DNA of 64,000 nt from Haloarchaeobius sp. HME9146 (GCF_025399835.1 NZ_JAODVR010000002.1:610683-674682); one strand, 5' to 3'; numbered from the stretch's first letter, positions 26,441-35,658 are shown. Notes: generated by a model not told the origin, from the sequence alone. Translations and numbers: made by a program.

Positions 26441-28039
26441 ATGACAGGACGACAGTCTCTCAACGCGACACGTATCACCGACGCAGAACGACCACTCGAC
26501 GGCCCGCGCACCGACGGCGGGACGACGCCGTCGAACGTCCTCCTCGTGCTGGCGGACGAACTCGGCTACGGCCAGCTCGGCTGCTACGGGGGCGGTGCGG
26601 TGCAGGGCGCACCGACGCCGAACATGGACAGCATCGCACGCACGGGCCTGCAGCTCACCAATTTCAACGTCGAAACGAACGCGGTCGCGACGCGGTCGGC
26701 CCTGCTGACGGGCCGGCACGCGCTCCGCTCGGGCACCGCGTCGCCGGGATTCCCAGGTGAACTCGTGGGGCTGACCCAGTGGGAGCAGACCCTCGGGAAC
26801 GTCCTGAAGGGGGCCGGCTACGCGACCGGCTACTTCGGGACGTGGCAACTCGGCGACGAGCAGGGTCGCTTCCCGACGGACCAGGGCTTCGACGAGTGGT
26901 TCGGCATCACGGACGGCCCCGAGGTCGCGAGCTACACGACGAACCCGGCGTTCGACGCGGACACGATGCCGACCCCGATGATACTCGAGGGGGACGCGGG
27001 CGAGACACCGAAGGAGGTGAAACCGTTCGACCGGGCGGCCCGTGCGACCATCGACGAGACCATCGCGGAACGCGTCGTCGAGTTCGTCGACTGGCATGCC
27101 GAAGCTGGGACGCCCTTCTTCGCGACGGTCGCGTTCGCCAGCCTGGCCCAGCCGGTCGTCCCGCACCCGGCCTTCGCGGACGCGTCCGGGAACGGTCCGG
27201 TGGCCGACCGCCTGCTGGAACTCGACCACCGCGTCGGGCAACTCCTGCGTGCCCTGGAGGAAGCTGGCGTCGATCAGCAGACCCTCGTCGTCGTGACGAG
27301 CGCGAGCGCCCCGACCGATGTCGATGTCGCCGAGACGGCCGTCGCCCCGTTCCGCGGAACGGCAGGCACGGCCCTCGAAGGTGCACTCAGGGCACCGTTC
27401 GTGGCCAAGTGGCCCGGCATCATCCCGCCGATGACGACCTCCAACGCGGTCGTACACGCGGTCGACGTCCCGGCGACCATCGCGGCCATCGCCGGCACTG
27501 GCCTTCCGGCCGACCGGGAGACCGACGGTCTGGACCAGCGTGCCCTCTTCACCGCGAAATCGACCGAATCGGCGAGGGAGGGGATACCCATCGTCGTCAA
27601 CGAGGAGCTCACGGCCGTCAAGCTGGGACGGTACAAGTGCCACTTCTCGCATATCGACCCGGAGACGAAGACGGCCCAGCAACTCGCCAGCCCCATCATC
27701 GTCAACGTCGAGGCGGACCCGCGAGAGGAGCACGACATCTCGACCGAGGTCCGGTTCCTGCTGGACCAGTTGTTCGACGTGGCCGACGAGTTCGAGATGA
27801 GTCTCGCCCAGGAGCCACCCATCCAGCCCGGGACGCCCGACCCCTACGACCCGAACGCTCCTGGCCAGGGCCCGATGGGGCCCGGCGGTCCGATGCCACC
27901 GATGGGACAGGGCGGCCCCATCGACGACTGGCCGATGGGTGAAGGCGGCCCGATGGGCGGCGGTGGGCCGACGGGCGGCGGCAAGCCGATAGACGACGAT
28001 AGACCGCGCCGGCCCGACGACGAGACGGCTAGCCGGTAA
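26441..28039 (+). CDS. sulfatase-fold protein with all recognisable active-site residues replaced
   Basis: 532 residues from the ATG at 26441. The alkaline phosphatase/sulfatase fold is clear: NVLLVLADELGYGQLGCYG (32-50), RSALLTGRHA (85-94), GFDEWFG (149-155), and RAPFVAKWPGIIPP (317-330). The signature C-x-P-x-R reads AVATR, so the formylglycine Cys/Ser is Ala81. ADD is ADE (38-40), GYGD is GYGQ45, GKWHLG is GTWQLG (133-138), NAPH is ASLA (233-236), and TSDNG is TSASA (286-290). The last 60 residues are a Gly-Pro-Met-rich tail. There is no signal peptide. It most likely binds rather than hydrolyses something; catalysis is not expected. Confidence 0.85.
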   Translation: MTGRQSLNATRITDAERPLDGPRTDGGTTPSNVLLVLADELGYGQLGCYGGGAVQGAPTPNMDSIARTGLQLTNFNVETNAVATRSALLTGRHALRSGTASPGFPGELVGLTQWEQTLGNVLKGAGYATGYFGTWQLGDEQGRFPTDQGFDEWFGITDGPEVASYTTNPAFDADTMPTPMILEGDAGETPKEVKPFDRAARATIDETIAERVVEFVDWHAEAGTPFFATVAFASLAQPVVPHPAFADASGNGPVADRLLELDHRVGQLLRALEEAGVDQQTLVVVTSASAPTDVDVAETAVAPFRGTAGTALEGALRAPFVAKWPGIIPPMTTSNAVVHAVDVPATIAAIAGTGLPADRETDGLDQRALFTAKSTESAREGIPIVVNEELTAVKLGRYKCHFSHIDPETKTAQQLASPIIVNVEADPREEHDISTEVRFLLDQLFDVADEFEMSLAQEPPIQPGTPDPYDPNAPGQGPMGPGGPMPPMGQGGPIDDWPMGEGGPMGGGGPTGGGKPIDDDRPRRPDDETASR

Positions 28040-28069
28040 CCGCGGTAACTGCGGTCACCGCAGGCTGTT

Positions 28070-28504
28070 CTACTCCGTGGTCGGCCGCGGCATCTCTTCG
28101 AGTTCGGTTATCTCTCCGGTCTTTTTCACCCGGGCGTACTGGCGACGCCACGCGTCCTCCGGGAACAGGTCGTTCCGGTCGAACAGGGCGCGAGCCTCGT
28201 CGGTGAGCCGGTAGAACTTGTACGGGTAGCCCCGGATACGCTCGCCCGGTTCGACGACGACTTCATCGACCACGCCGACCGACTGGAGCGTCTTCAGGTG
28301 CCGGCGGATCGCGTCGGCTTCGAGACTCGGGTTCATGTAGTCGAGTTCCTTCACGCTCGGTGCGCCTTCGGGGTGCCCGACGATGTCGGCGATGAGGTTC
28401 GCTCGCGTCTTGTCGGTCGCCTTCTGGAGCGCCGTCCACGTGTCGAACTCGTCACCGAGCCCTCGTCCTCCGCTGTCGTTCGGCTGCTGTGCTTCCGGGC
28501 GCAT
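28070..28504 (-). CDS. winged-helix transcriptional regulator
   Basis: 144 residues from the ATG at 28504. A MarR/ArsR-like winged helix covers about 20-105: RANLIADIVGHPEGAPSVKELDYMN, then IRRHLKTLQSVGVVDEV and a wing ending YKFYRLTDEAR. A short charged tail follows. It is divergent from the gene at 28633 and converges on the sulfatase-like gene, 30 bp apart. Targets are unknown; its own promoter or the divergent gene are the obvious candidates. Confidence 0.8.
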   Translation of the reverse strand: MRPEAQQPNDSGGRGLGDEFDTWTALQKATDKTRANLIADIVGHPEGAPSVKELDYMNPSLEADAIRRHLKTLQSVGVVDEVVVEPGERIRGYPYKFYRLTDEARALFDRNDLFPEDAWRRQYARVKKTGEITELEEMPRPTTE

Positions 28505-28632
28505 ACTCGTCCCTACGACCTCGACCACCATCAAACACTAGGTCGTCAGATTCAACTGATAACACAAATGGTTGCCTAACCGGTTTATTGACCAGTACCT
28601 CTTTCAGTGTTGCAACTGTTCTCTCGCCTAGC

Positions 28633-29235
28633 ATGGCCGACGACCCCACAGACCCACCCCAGCGGGAGTACCTCGAGAATGTCGACCCCGACGAACTCGT
28701 CGACGGCGACGAACTTCGACTCACGCCACAGCAGCACGAACGGTTGAAGAACGGGCTCCACGGGCAACAGTTCAAGACGCTCAAACGGTCGGACCGGCGG
28801 TACCTGGTGGTCGGTCGTGGCGGCGAGGACGGCCCGGGAGAGCGGCGACTACAGGTCTGTGCCATCCTCGGCGACCGGTCGGGGGCGACGGCGTTCCGCC
28901 TCGAAGATTTCGGCTTCACCGGCGAGGACATCGACCTCTGGGTGCCCGCGTTCGACATCCTCTCGGAGATGGCCACCCACATCGTCGGCGTCCTCGAGGA
29001 CTTCGACGGCGGCCACGTCTGGGAACTCGGCTTCCTCTACCACTACCAGACGACGATTCGTGACATCCTCTGGCTCCTGAAGCGCGTCTACGGGTCGAAA
29101 GAAGCGATGCGAGAACAGTACGACAACGGGATGGCCGCCTCACACTTGGCCGCACTCGAGGAGGCCGCGGGCGAGCGTGTCCTCACCTGGGAGACACCCG
29201 AGGACCTCCCGGATGTGGTCGGTGAGATTCCCTGA
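28633..29235 (+). CDS. uncharacterised haloarchaeal protein
   Basis: 200 residues, acidic, soluble, with no cysteine motif. A conserved-looking core runs from RSDRRYLVVGRGG through AFRLEDFGFTGEDIDLW to WELGFLYHYQ, then a helical C terminus. I do not recognise the family. The ATG at 28633 was chosen over a far upstream GTG frame extension that overlaps the divergent regulator. Its placement opposite the winged-helix gene suggests co-regulation. Confidence 0.7.
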   Translation: MADDPTDPPQREYLENVDPDELVDGDELRLTPQQHERLKNGLHGQQFKTLKRSDRRYLVVGRGGEDGPGERRLQVCAILGDRSGATAFRLEDFGFTGEDIDLWVPAFDILSEMATHIVGVLEDFDGGHVWELGFLYHYQTTIRDILWLLKRVYGSKEAMREQYDNGMAASHLAALEEAAGERVLTWETPEDLPDVVGEIP

Positions 29236-29282
29236 CCGAGTTCTGGTGTCGGCGGTGGTAAAGTGATAGATGTAGGGGGCTG

Positions 29283-29346
29283 GGTCTGTCGCTTCACCCA
29301 GTGTTCTGAATCAGCCTTGTCAAATGTGCCGTGCGGAATACAGAGG
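29283..29346. repeat. dispersed repeat, composite copy 1
   Basis: Positions 29283-29316 (GGTCTGTCGCTTCACCCAGT then GTTCTGAATCAGCC) match 31292-31325 with about six differences. They are followed at 29331-29346 by GTGCGGAATACAGAGG, one of about eight copies of a 16-bp motif spread over 29.3-31.5 kb. Confidence 0.7.
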
Positions 29347-29434
29347 TTCTATGTTCCAGTCTTCTCGGGAGATAATCACATGTCCAAAGTCACTCACCAC
29401 AAACGTTTAGCTATGACATGTTAATGAAAGAACA

Positions 29435-29890
29435 ATGCGCCGCCGTCACCTCCTCACTTTGCTTGGTGCCGCAACCAGTGGCGGGTGTCTCTCGCTTGGA
29501 AAGTCATCCGATCCCACGGTACTCGGGAAAATTGACATCATCAACCACGCCTACGAACCGTACACCGTCCATGTATTCGTCGAGCGGGACGACCAGCTCA
29601 TTTACTGGTCCACCCACGAAGCGACTGCGGGTGACTCTGAAAGCGCCGGGGGAGCGGAACTTCCCTGTGTGTGGGGAAATGAGCCGGGTCGATATACGGT
29701 GCGTGCCCGCCTTGAGGACCGGACGACGTGGCAGTCAATGAACGTAGCAGACGCGGAGGTTAGCCCCATCTCGATATCCTTGCAAATCGGAGATTATTAC
29801 ACCGAACGAGGCGAGACGCCGGACTTCGAGATCTGGCATACGATGAATCCAGTTGAACCCTGTGAAACTGGCACCACTGAAGCTCGATGA
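29435..29890 (+). CDS. small Tat lipoprotein
   Basis: 151 residues. The N terminus MRRRHLLTLLGAATSGGC has the twin-arginine motif and a lipobox with Cys18, so the mature protein is probably lipid-anchored outside the cell. The rest is a single beta-rich domain (VHVFVERDDQLIYW, RYTVRARLEDR). Members of this kind are common in haloarchaeal accessory regions; function is unknown. Base composition is lower in GC than the surrounding core genes. Confidence 0.75.
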   Translation: MRRRHLLTLLGAATSGGCLSLGKSSDPTVLGKIDIINHAYEPYTVHVFVERDDQLIYWSTHEATAGDSESAGGAELPCVWGNEPGRYTVRARLEDRTTWQSMNVADAEVSPISISLQIGDYYTERGETPDFEIWHTMNPVEPCETGTTEAR

Positions 29891-30062
29891 AGTGCTTACA
29901 GAAAGATTCGCGCCCTGTATCAAGCAGGAGTTACAGAACACAACAGTAATTCGTCAGACCCCAGGTGACTCACTCACAGCGCAAGTCGGTCACTCAGGGA
30001 GACGTGGGTCGCTAGACAGTGTTCGACAAATCCAAACGGGTAACGTGGAAAGACGACATACG

Positions 30063-30287
30063 ATGCCCGACCTGACGCTCCAGAACTTCCTGAAGGAGGT
30101 AGGACTGCGGCTCGGTGCTGCAGTCGTCGTTGTCGGGACGTTCTTCGGTCTCGGGTACGTCAACCGAACCGACTTCCTCGGCCTCTCTCGTCTCCTCGAC
30201 AACCGGCTCGCCTTCTTTGCTGTGGCGTTCTTACTGGTTGGTGTTGCTTCTCTGGGCTGGATCGTGTTCCAACGTGGTAAAACGTGA
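30063..30287 (+). CDS. small two-helix membrane protein
   Basis: 74 residues from the ATG at 30063. Two hydrophobic segments (about 16-32 and 48-67) are separated by a short loop with Asn-Arg and basic residues, and the C terminus is FQRGKT. No family is recognised. It lies inside the repeat-rich region, with repeat copies on either side. Confidence 0.6.
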   Translation: MPDLTLQNFLKEVGLRLGAAVVVVGTFFGLGYVNRTDFLGLSRLLDNRLAFFAVAFLLVGVASLGWIVFQRGKT

Positions 30288-30612
30288 GTCCGCACGAACG
30301 GCGGTGCGACGATGCAACCGATCTCCTCTGCTAACGGCTTCCGCTAACTCTGGCAATGCAGCTACCGGAATCACTGAAGGGGCTCGGTTGACTGACCAGA
30401 CCTGCGAGTGAATTACTGGCCAATCACTGTTACGTGCTGGACTTCTGATGAATACAGGGCGCGAAGGCTGTTGAACGAAGATTGCGTGGTCGAGTGACGT
30501 GATTCACGTCCGGCGGAAACGCCGGGACTCTCTCGCTGTCGAAAGATAGTCCACCCATGAATGATTTCCAGCATGTATGAAGACTTATGCCCCGGGTTCC
30601 GTTTTTGCTGGT
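30288..30612. other. intergenic stretch with one repeat copy
   Basis: No gene is visible. It contains TGATGAATACAGGGCGCG near 30447-30464, a member of the local repeat family. A TATA-like ACTTATG (30579-30590) lies about 28 nt before the ATG of the next lipoprotein gene. Confidence 0.5.
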
Positions 30613-31134
30613 ATGCAGCAGTCTCGGCGTGCGTTTGTGACAGTCATTGCGGGGATTGCCGGTGGCTGTCTCGGTTCTCGCGACTCTTCTCGAACGACAA
30701 CAGCGCCTGACACAGACGCCGACGGGGTTCCTGATCGCGTCGACGACTATCCAACGGATGCCCGCAGGGCGTTCGAGGAATTTCGCGCTGAGGGTACTCC
30801 AACGCTTCATCCGGGGCAGTTCTCGGCTATCGCACTCACGAACTCGCCAGAGGCCACCGGCGATGTCTTGCACTACGACATCGCTGTGGAGGGTGACACG
30901 AAAATCGATTGCCTCGTCTTTGAACGAGAGGCATACGATGCCTACGTGGACGGTGCCCGCGACGTTTCCATCGTCTCTGAATACAGTCGAATAGGCGTGA
31001 CCGAGACGACCCTCACGGAGACACTCGATGAAGGCGAGTATCTCTTCTCACTGGATTACACCGACCTACTCACCGAACCCCGAGAGCAGAGCGTCACCGT
31101 CAGTCGCTTGCTCACGCTTGCTGACCAGCCCTGA
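30613..31134 (+). CDS. small Tat lipoprotein with calcium-type DxDxDG motif
   Basis: 173 residues from the ATG at 30613, which fits the upstream TATA-like element better than an in-frame ATG at 30577. The signal SRRAFVTVIAGIAGGC is a Tat lipoprotein signal with the Cys near residue 19. DTDADGVPDRVDDYPTD (about 32-48) matches the thrombospondin type 3-like calcium-binding pattern. A beta-rich domain follows. It was probably shed or anchored on the cell surface; role unknown. Confidence 0.72.
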   Translation: MQQSRRAFVTVIAGIAGGCLGSRDSSRTTTAPDTDADGVPDRVDDYPTDARRAFEEFRAEGTPTLHPGQFSAIALTNSPEATGDVLHYDIAVEGDTKIDCLVFEREAYDAYVDGARDVSIVSEYSRIGVTETTLTETLDEGEYLFSLDYTDLLTEPREQSVTVSRLLTLADQP

Positions 31135-31217
31135 TGATGGAGCTAGCTGGTGCAGGCCCATTGACGATGCTTCCCTGTGGTTCCCGCTGGAGTAATCGGA
31201 CTCGATTGTTACTGGGT

Positions 31218-31474
31218 CCTCTGTATTCAGCACGCTGGTTGTGCCAGAATCCGAGTAGGTTCCACCGATCGTGCTGATTACAGAGGTGTCGGTCTATCGC
31301 TTCATCCAGCGTTCTGAATCAAGCGAACCAGCCGGTTCCCAACAGGCCAGTGTTCGATACCCGATTCGCGCCCTGTATTCAGCACGACCGCAGATACTCC
31401 CCTGAACTTTGTCAGAAGAGGCGTGCTGCATACAGAGGATGAGTCCAGCGCTGTGAGCCCTCTCTATTCAACAG
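31218..31474. repeat. cluster of dispersed short repeats
   Basis: Within this gap, GTGCTGAATACAGAGG-type elements occur at 31218-31233 (minus), 31272-31287 (plus), 31371-31385 (minus), 31423-31438 (plus) and about 31459-31474 (minus, decayed). The longer repeat copy is at 31292-31325. Orientation alternates, so adjacent copies form inverted pairs. No gene is visible in the surrounding 31135-31516. Confidence 0.7.
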
Positions 31475-31516
31475 TGTTCAGTTGAGTAACCTATGGACTC
31501 GCGCCGTTAACACGAA

Positions 31517-31651
31517 TCACGCGACATAGAACAGCACTACAAGCGCGAGAACTATGAGAAGGATTGCGACTATTACCCAGGGGCTATCCGAACCATCAGT
31601 CGACTCGTCGAGGGGAATGAGTGGTCCACTACCTCCACCGGGGATATCCAT
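31517..31651 (-). CDS. 44-residue single-TM protein
   Basis: The minus-strand ATG at 31651 lies about 27 nt after ACTTATTG, a good leaderless promoter. The product has a Gly/Pro/Asp/Ser N terminus of about 22 residues, then one strongly hydrophobic helix (WVIVAILLIVLALVVLFYVA) to the end, a tail-anchored or PMP-like shape. Function is unknown. It follows the ABC permease gene region in divergent order. Confidence 0.6.
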   Translation of the reverse strand: MDIPGGGSGPLIPLDESTDGSDSPWVIVAILLIVLALVVLFYVA

Positions 31652-31712
31652 ACTCGATAATATCGAGTAATTGAGCAATAAGTTTCGATGATCCACTCGC
31701 ACCCTCGGTCTA

Positions 31713-33146
31713 TTACTGCCGGTGATGCCGTTCCCACTTCGGCACCGCCCGCCGGTACAGCGCGATGCCGAGCCCGCCAGCCACGACACTCGCCACGCCG
31801 AGTGCGGCCAGCAGGGTCACATTCACCGGCGCGAGCACCAGCCCGACCACGAGCACGGGGACCAGAATCAGGGCGACTGCACCGCCGAACGCGGCGAACA
31901 GCACGGTGTCGAACAGGAACTCGTTTGGCTGGAATCCGGCGAGGTACACCGTCAGCCCGAACAGGTAGCATTCGAGGCCGAGCAGGAGCAGCAGGCCGAC
32001 GACGGCCTCGTCGACGGGCGAGCCGCGCCAGGCGATGGCCCCGAGGAAGTACAACAGGCCGGTTGGCACACCGAGCACCAGGAAGGCGCGGAACTTCGCG
32101 CGGAAGACGGCCGCGACGGAGACTGGATACAACTGGTACTCCTGCACGTCGTCGAACTGCGTGACCCAGTTGTAGGTCGTGAAGGCAGTCAGCCCGAGAA
32201 TCGCCCCGAAGGAGACGCCGGTCGAGGGCGACAGCCCAGTGATCGTCTCGGCGAGGTCGAGCAGGAAGGCACTCACCGCGAAGAGCACGCCGCCGGAGAA
32301 CAGTACCTTGAGGAACCCGCCGGAGGAGCGATGCACGTCCAGCAGCGATTTCACGGTGAGCCCGTCGGCGTCGAAGGGGAGCGCGTCCTGCCAGGTGAGG
32401 AAGGTCCGGCCCGCGGTTCTGGCGGGGGTGACGTAGCTGGTGTCGTACACCGCGACACCGAGGGCGAGCAGGAGCGGAATCGGGGCGAGTGCGGCGACGG
32501 CCTCGACGACCGTCCCGCCGTCGAACAGCCCGTAGGGCGTGTAGGCGACGAAGTCGATGCCGGCGGCGTAGGCCAGCCCGGCGGCGGCGGCCAGTCCGAG
32601 GAGCAGGAGCTTCCCGGGTGCACCCCGCGTCGAGAGGCCGATGGCGGCGAAGGTAACGGCCACACCGAGGACGAACGTCGCGGTGGTCGTCGCCCACAGC
32701 GTGGGCAGGGCGAGCCAGCCGATGCCGGCACCGGTGAGCACGGCCGGGACGAACCCGAGCGTGATGGGCAAGAGGAACAGCAGCGCGTAGTACACCGCGT
32801 CCTTCACGAGGAAGATACCGAGCAGCTTGCGCTGGGAGATAGGGAGGGTCCGGGCCGTGAACACCACGAGCGTCATGTCGCCGAGCAGGTTCCGCATGGC
32901 GTCGCGGCCGACGAAGCCGACGCTGCCCGTATGAAGCCCGAAGAAGAACGCGAGCGCGTGGACCCCCGCCAGGACCGACCCGACGGCGGTCCCGGTCGTG
33001 GTGAGCAGGTACACCGCACCGGCCGTGATGGCCGTGACGAACACCGGGAAGCCGGCGAACCGGCCGCCGCCGAAGAGCTGGCTGTGGAGTCGCCACTCCT
33101 CGCGGAACATCTCGACGAACAGCCGGCGGTCGAGGTCAGTCGTCAC
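31713..33146 (-). CDS. ABC-type exporter permease, 12-TM type
   Basis: 477 residues from a GTG at 33146 that overlaps the end of the ATPase gene by 11 bp. It has an N-terminal cytoplasmic helix (RRLFVEMFREEWRLH), then about twelve hydrophobic segments in two halves separated by a charged stretch near 240-280 (RTFLTWQDALPFDADG). This is the layout of large ABC-2-like permeases that pair with NatA-type ATPases. Substrate is unknown. Confidence 0.82.
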   Translation of the reverse strand: MTTDLDRRLFVEMFREEWRLHSQLFGGGRFAGFPVFVTAITAGAVYLLTTTGTAVGSVLAGVHALAFFFGLHTGSVGFVGRDAMRNLLGDMTLVVFTARTLPISQRKLLGIFLVKDAVYYALLFLLPITLGFVPAVLTGAGIGWLALPTLWATTTATFVLGVAVTFAAIGLSTRGAPGKLLLLGLAAAAGLAYAAGIDFVAYTPYGLFDGGTVVEAVAALAPIPLLLALGVAVYDTSYVTPARTAGRTFLTWQDALPFDADGLTVKSLLDVHRSSGGFLKVLFSGGVLFAVSAFLLDLAETITGLSPSTGVSFGAILGLTAFTTYNWVTQFDDVQEYQLYPVSVAAVFRAKFRAFLVLGVPTGLLYFLGAIAWRGSPVDEAVVGLLLLLGLECYLFGLTVYLAGFQPNEFLFDTVLFAAFGGAVALILVPVLVVGLVLAPVNVTLLAALGVASVVAGGLGIALYRRAVPKWERHHRQ

Positions 33147-33891
33147 CGACCACCGCCTCCGGTTCCTGCCAGTCCACGTCGTCGTCGACGTTCGCCATGA
33201 AGGTGTCCAGCAGGGACTCGCCCTCGTCCAGCTCGTCGGGCCGGCGCTCGGCGATGAGTTCGCCGCGGTAGACGATGCCCACCCGGGAACAGATCTCCTC
33301 GGCGACCTCGATGTGGTGGGTCGAGATGAAGATGGTGTTGCCCGCATCGCGGTAGTTCGTCAGGAAGCGCTTGGTGCGCTCCTGGACGATGGGGTCCAGA
33401 TTGGCGAGGGGCTCGTCGATGAACACGACCTCGGGCTCGTGGAGGAACGCCTGTGTTATCATCACCTTCTGCTGCTGGCCGCGCGAGAGGTCCGTGTTGA
33501 GGGTGTCGAGCTTCTCGGCGAACGAGAGGCGATTCGCCCACGTCTCGACCCGCGAGTCGACGACCTGCTGGTCGAGGTCGCGCACCGTGCCGACGAAGTC
33601 GAAGTACTCCCGGGGGGTCATGAAACTCGGTGGGGACTCCTGTTCGGGGAGGATACCGATGTGGCGGCGCGTCTCGACCGGGTTCGAGACCGGGTCGTGG
33701 CCCAGCACCGAGGCGGTCCCCGAATCGGGCTCCAGTTGCCCGGTCAGAATCTTGATGGTCGTCGTCTTCCCCGCGCCGTTCGGCCCCAGGGCGGCGAACA
33801 GTTCGCCACGGCCGATATCAAGCGAGAGGTCGGCGAGCGCGGTGACGTCGCCGTAGGTCTTGCGGAGGTTCTCGGTTCGAATCGCGCTCAT
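33136..33891 (-). CDS. ABC transporter ATP-binding protein
   Basis: 251 residues from the ATG at 33891. Walker A is GPNGAGKTTTIKIL near 37-45, signature LSRGQQQKVMITQAF near 138, Walker B VVFIDEPLANLDP near 158, and the switch His in FISTHHIEV. It lies upstream of and overlapping its permease gene. Upstream codons in frame to 34053 overlap the divergent dehydrogenase and look noncoding. Confidence 0.9.
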   Translation of the reverse strand: MSAIRTENLRKTYGDVTALADLSLDIGRGELFAALGPNGAGKTTTIKILTGQLEPDSGTASVLGHDPVSNPVETRRHIGILPEQESPPSFMTPREYFDFVGTVRDLDQQVVDSRVETWANRLSFAEKLDTLNTDLSRGQQQKVMITQAFLHEPEVVFIDEPLANLDPIVQERTKRFLTNYRDAGNTIFISTHHIEVAEEICSRVGIVYRGELIAERRPDELDEGESLLDTFMANVDDDVDWQEPEAVVGDD

Positions 33892-34051
33892 CAGTCGTCC
33901 CGTGAATCGGCCCGGGTGGTCTTGACCGTTCTGCCCGTCTGCGGGTTTGCCGGTTCGGGCGGATTGCCGGTTCGGGTGGAGGTCGCGGATGATTCCCGCG
34001 ACGTGAGCACGCCCGCCAACCGTCAAGTGGCCGACGGCCCAAAGTTCAGAC

Positions 34052-35011
34052 ATGTACTCGGTGCTCCTCTCGGACCATCCGAAGCTCGACCCTGAGGTTT
34101 TTCAACGCATCCTCGGCCCCGACGCCGAAATCCACGAACGACGCCTCGGGTCGGCCGAAGCAGTCCTCGAAGCCGCCCGGGAGGTCGACGCGGACGCCGT
34201 GGTCGCCAACGTCGATACCCCGGTCCCAGCAAACGTCATCGAGGCGCTCGACCTGACGGTAATCGCGCGTTCGGCGGTCGGTGTCGATGGCATCGACCTC
34301 GACGCGGCAGCCGCGGCAGACGTGCAGGTCGTCAACTGTCCGGAGTACTGCACCGACGAGGTGGCGATCCACGCGCTCTCGCTCGCGCTCGCCTGCGTGC
34401 GGTCGATTCCAGCGTACGACCGGTCGGTCCGGGCCGGCGAGTGGGACTGGGGTGGGACCCGCGAACTCCATCGACTGCGGGGCCAGACCATCGGGCTGCT
34501 CGCGTTCGGTCCCATCGCGCGCCGGTTCACGGAGCTCGTCTCGGGGTTCGACTGCCGGCTGGTCGCCCACGACCCGTACGTCGAATCAGGGACAATGGCC
34601 GACTACGGCGTGGAAGCGGTCGATTTCGAGACGCTACTCGACGATTCGGACCTGCTTTCGGTGCATGCACCGCTGACCGACGAGACCCGGGGAATGCTCG
34701 ACACCGATGCCTTCGACCGCCTCGGCCCCGGAGCCGTCCTCGTCAACACCGGTCGTGGGGCAGTCATCGACGAGGACGCGCTGGTTGCGGCGCTGGAGTC
34801 CGGACAGGTTGCGGCGGCCGGCCTCGATGTGCTCACGGAGGAACCGCCAGCGGACTCGCCGCTCGTCGGGCGGGAAGACACGGTGGTCACCCCGCACGCC
34901 GGCTGGTACTCCGAGGAGGCCAGGCGCGACGTGAACGAGACGATTGCCGCCGACGTCAAGCGGGCGCTCGACGGCGAGGAGCCGGAGAACGTCGTCCAGC
35001 AGTCGTGGTGA
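34052..35011 (+). CDS. D-isomer specific 2-hydroxyacid dehydrogenase
   Basis: 319 residues. The NAD-binding domain carries GLLAFGPIARRF near 150, a slight departure from GxGxxG. The catalytic set is present: Arg in NTGRGAVID near 232, Glu in LTEEPP near 265, and His in VTPHAGWYS near 282. These enzymes oxidise or reduce 2-hydroxy acids such as phosphoglycerate, glyoxylate or lactate; the substrate is not clear. The start is 27 nt or so from a T-poor region, so the promoter is unclear. Confidence 0.88.
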   Translation: MYSVLLSDHPKLDPEVFQRILGPDAEIHERRLGSAEAVLEAAREVDADAVVANVDTPVPANVIEALDLTVIARSAVGVDGIDLDAAAAADVQVVNCPEYCTDEVAIHALSLALACVRSIPAYDRSVRAGEWDWGGTRELHRLRGQTIGLLAFGPIARRFTELVSGFDCRLVAHDPYVESGTMADYGVEAVDFETLLDDSDLLSVHAPLTDETRGMLDTDAFDRLGPGAVLVNTGRGAVIDEDALVAALESGQVAAAGLDVLTEEPPADSPLVGREDTVVTPHAGWYSEEARRDVNETIAADVKRALDGEEPENVVQQSW

Positions 35012-35070
35012 CGTGACTGCTGGTGTCGTGGTACGGGTACAGAAGGTGTGGTGATACAGAGGGCGTCGGT

Positions 35071-35658
35071 CTATCCAGTCCGGAAGTCCCGGAGGAAGCG
35101 ACCGACACGCGCCAGCGGGGCCGTGCCAGCGGACAGCTGTACGACGAACGATGCGACCAGGATGATGGTGAACAGCCCGGCCCAGACGGCCGTCCCGAGC
35201 AGATCGATGACCGGGAATCCGACTTCGGCGGCGAAGACGGTGACCATGGCGACCAGTCCGATAAGCAGGTAGTGCTGGTACCACGCGAGCCCGGTCGAGC
35301 TCATGACGGTGGTGTAGGGCACGAGGTCACGGGACCGTTCGGTCAGCGTGACGGTCTTCAGATTCGACTCGTAGTCGATGACCCCGAGCTTGTCGAGCAT
35401 CGGCAGGTGCGTCTGGTGCAGCGACGCGTAGACGCTGTCTCTGATGTTTCGTGGCGGCGGCGACTCCCCAGTCTCGGCCTCGGCGATCGCCTCAGACAGG
35501 TCTCTGAGGGTCGATTCCCCACCGTGGCTCCGGAGGTGTTTCAGAACCTCCCGCCGACGTTCGTTACTTAATATCGAGTGTATGTCTCCCTCGTCGAGTC
35601 GATTCTCGCTCGTTGTAGGGATGATTCTACTATCTACTGATGGCGTACTTATTGACAC
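35071..35658 (-). CDS. DUF7344-like winged-helix membrane protein
   Basis: 195 residues from a GTG at 35658; no ATG is available before the core. An N-terminal winged helix (about 25-115: ILSNERRREVLKHLRSHGGE, then LHQTHLPMLDKLGVIDYE) is followed by two membrane helices (about 128-147 and 150-172) and a basic tail. This is a common haloarchaeal regulator architecture, a membrane-tethered DNA-binding protein. The signal is unknown. Confidence 0.82.
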   Translation of the reverse strand: MSISTPSVDSRIIPTTSENRLDEGDIHSILSNERRREVLKHLRSHGGESTLRDLSEAIAEAETGESPPPRNIRDSVYASLHQTHLPMLDKLGVIDYESNLKTVTLTERSRDLVPYTTVMSSTGLAWYQHYLLIGLVAMVTVFAAEVGFPVIDLLGTAVWAGLFTIILVASFVVQLSAGTAPLARVGRFLRDFRTG

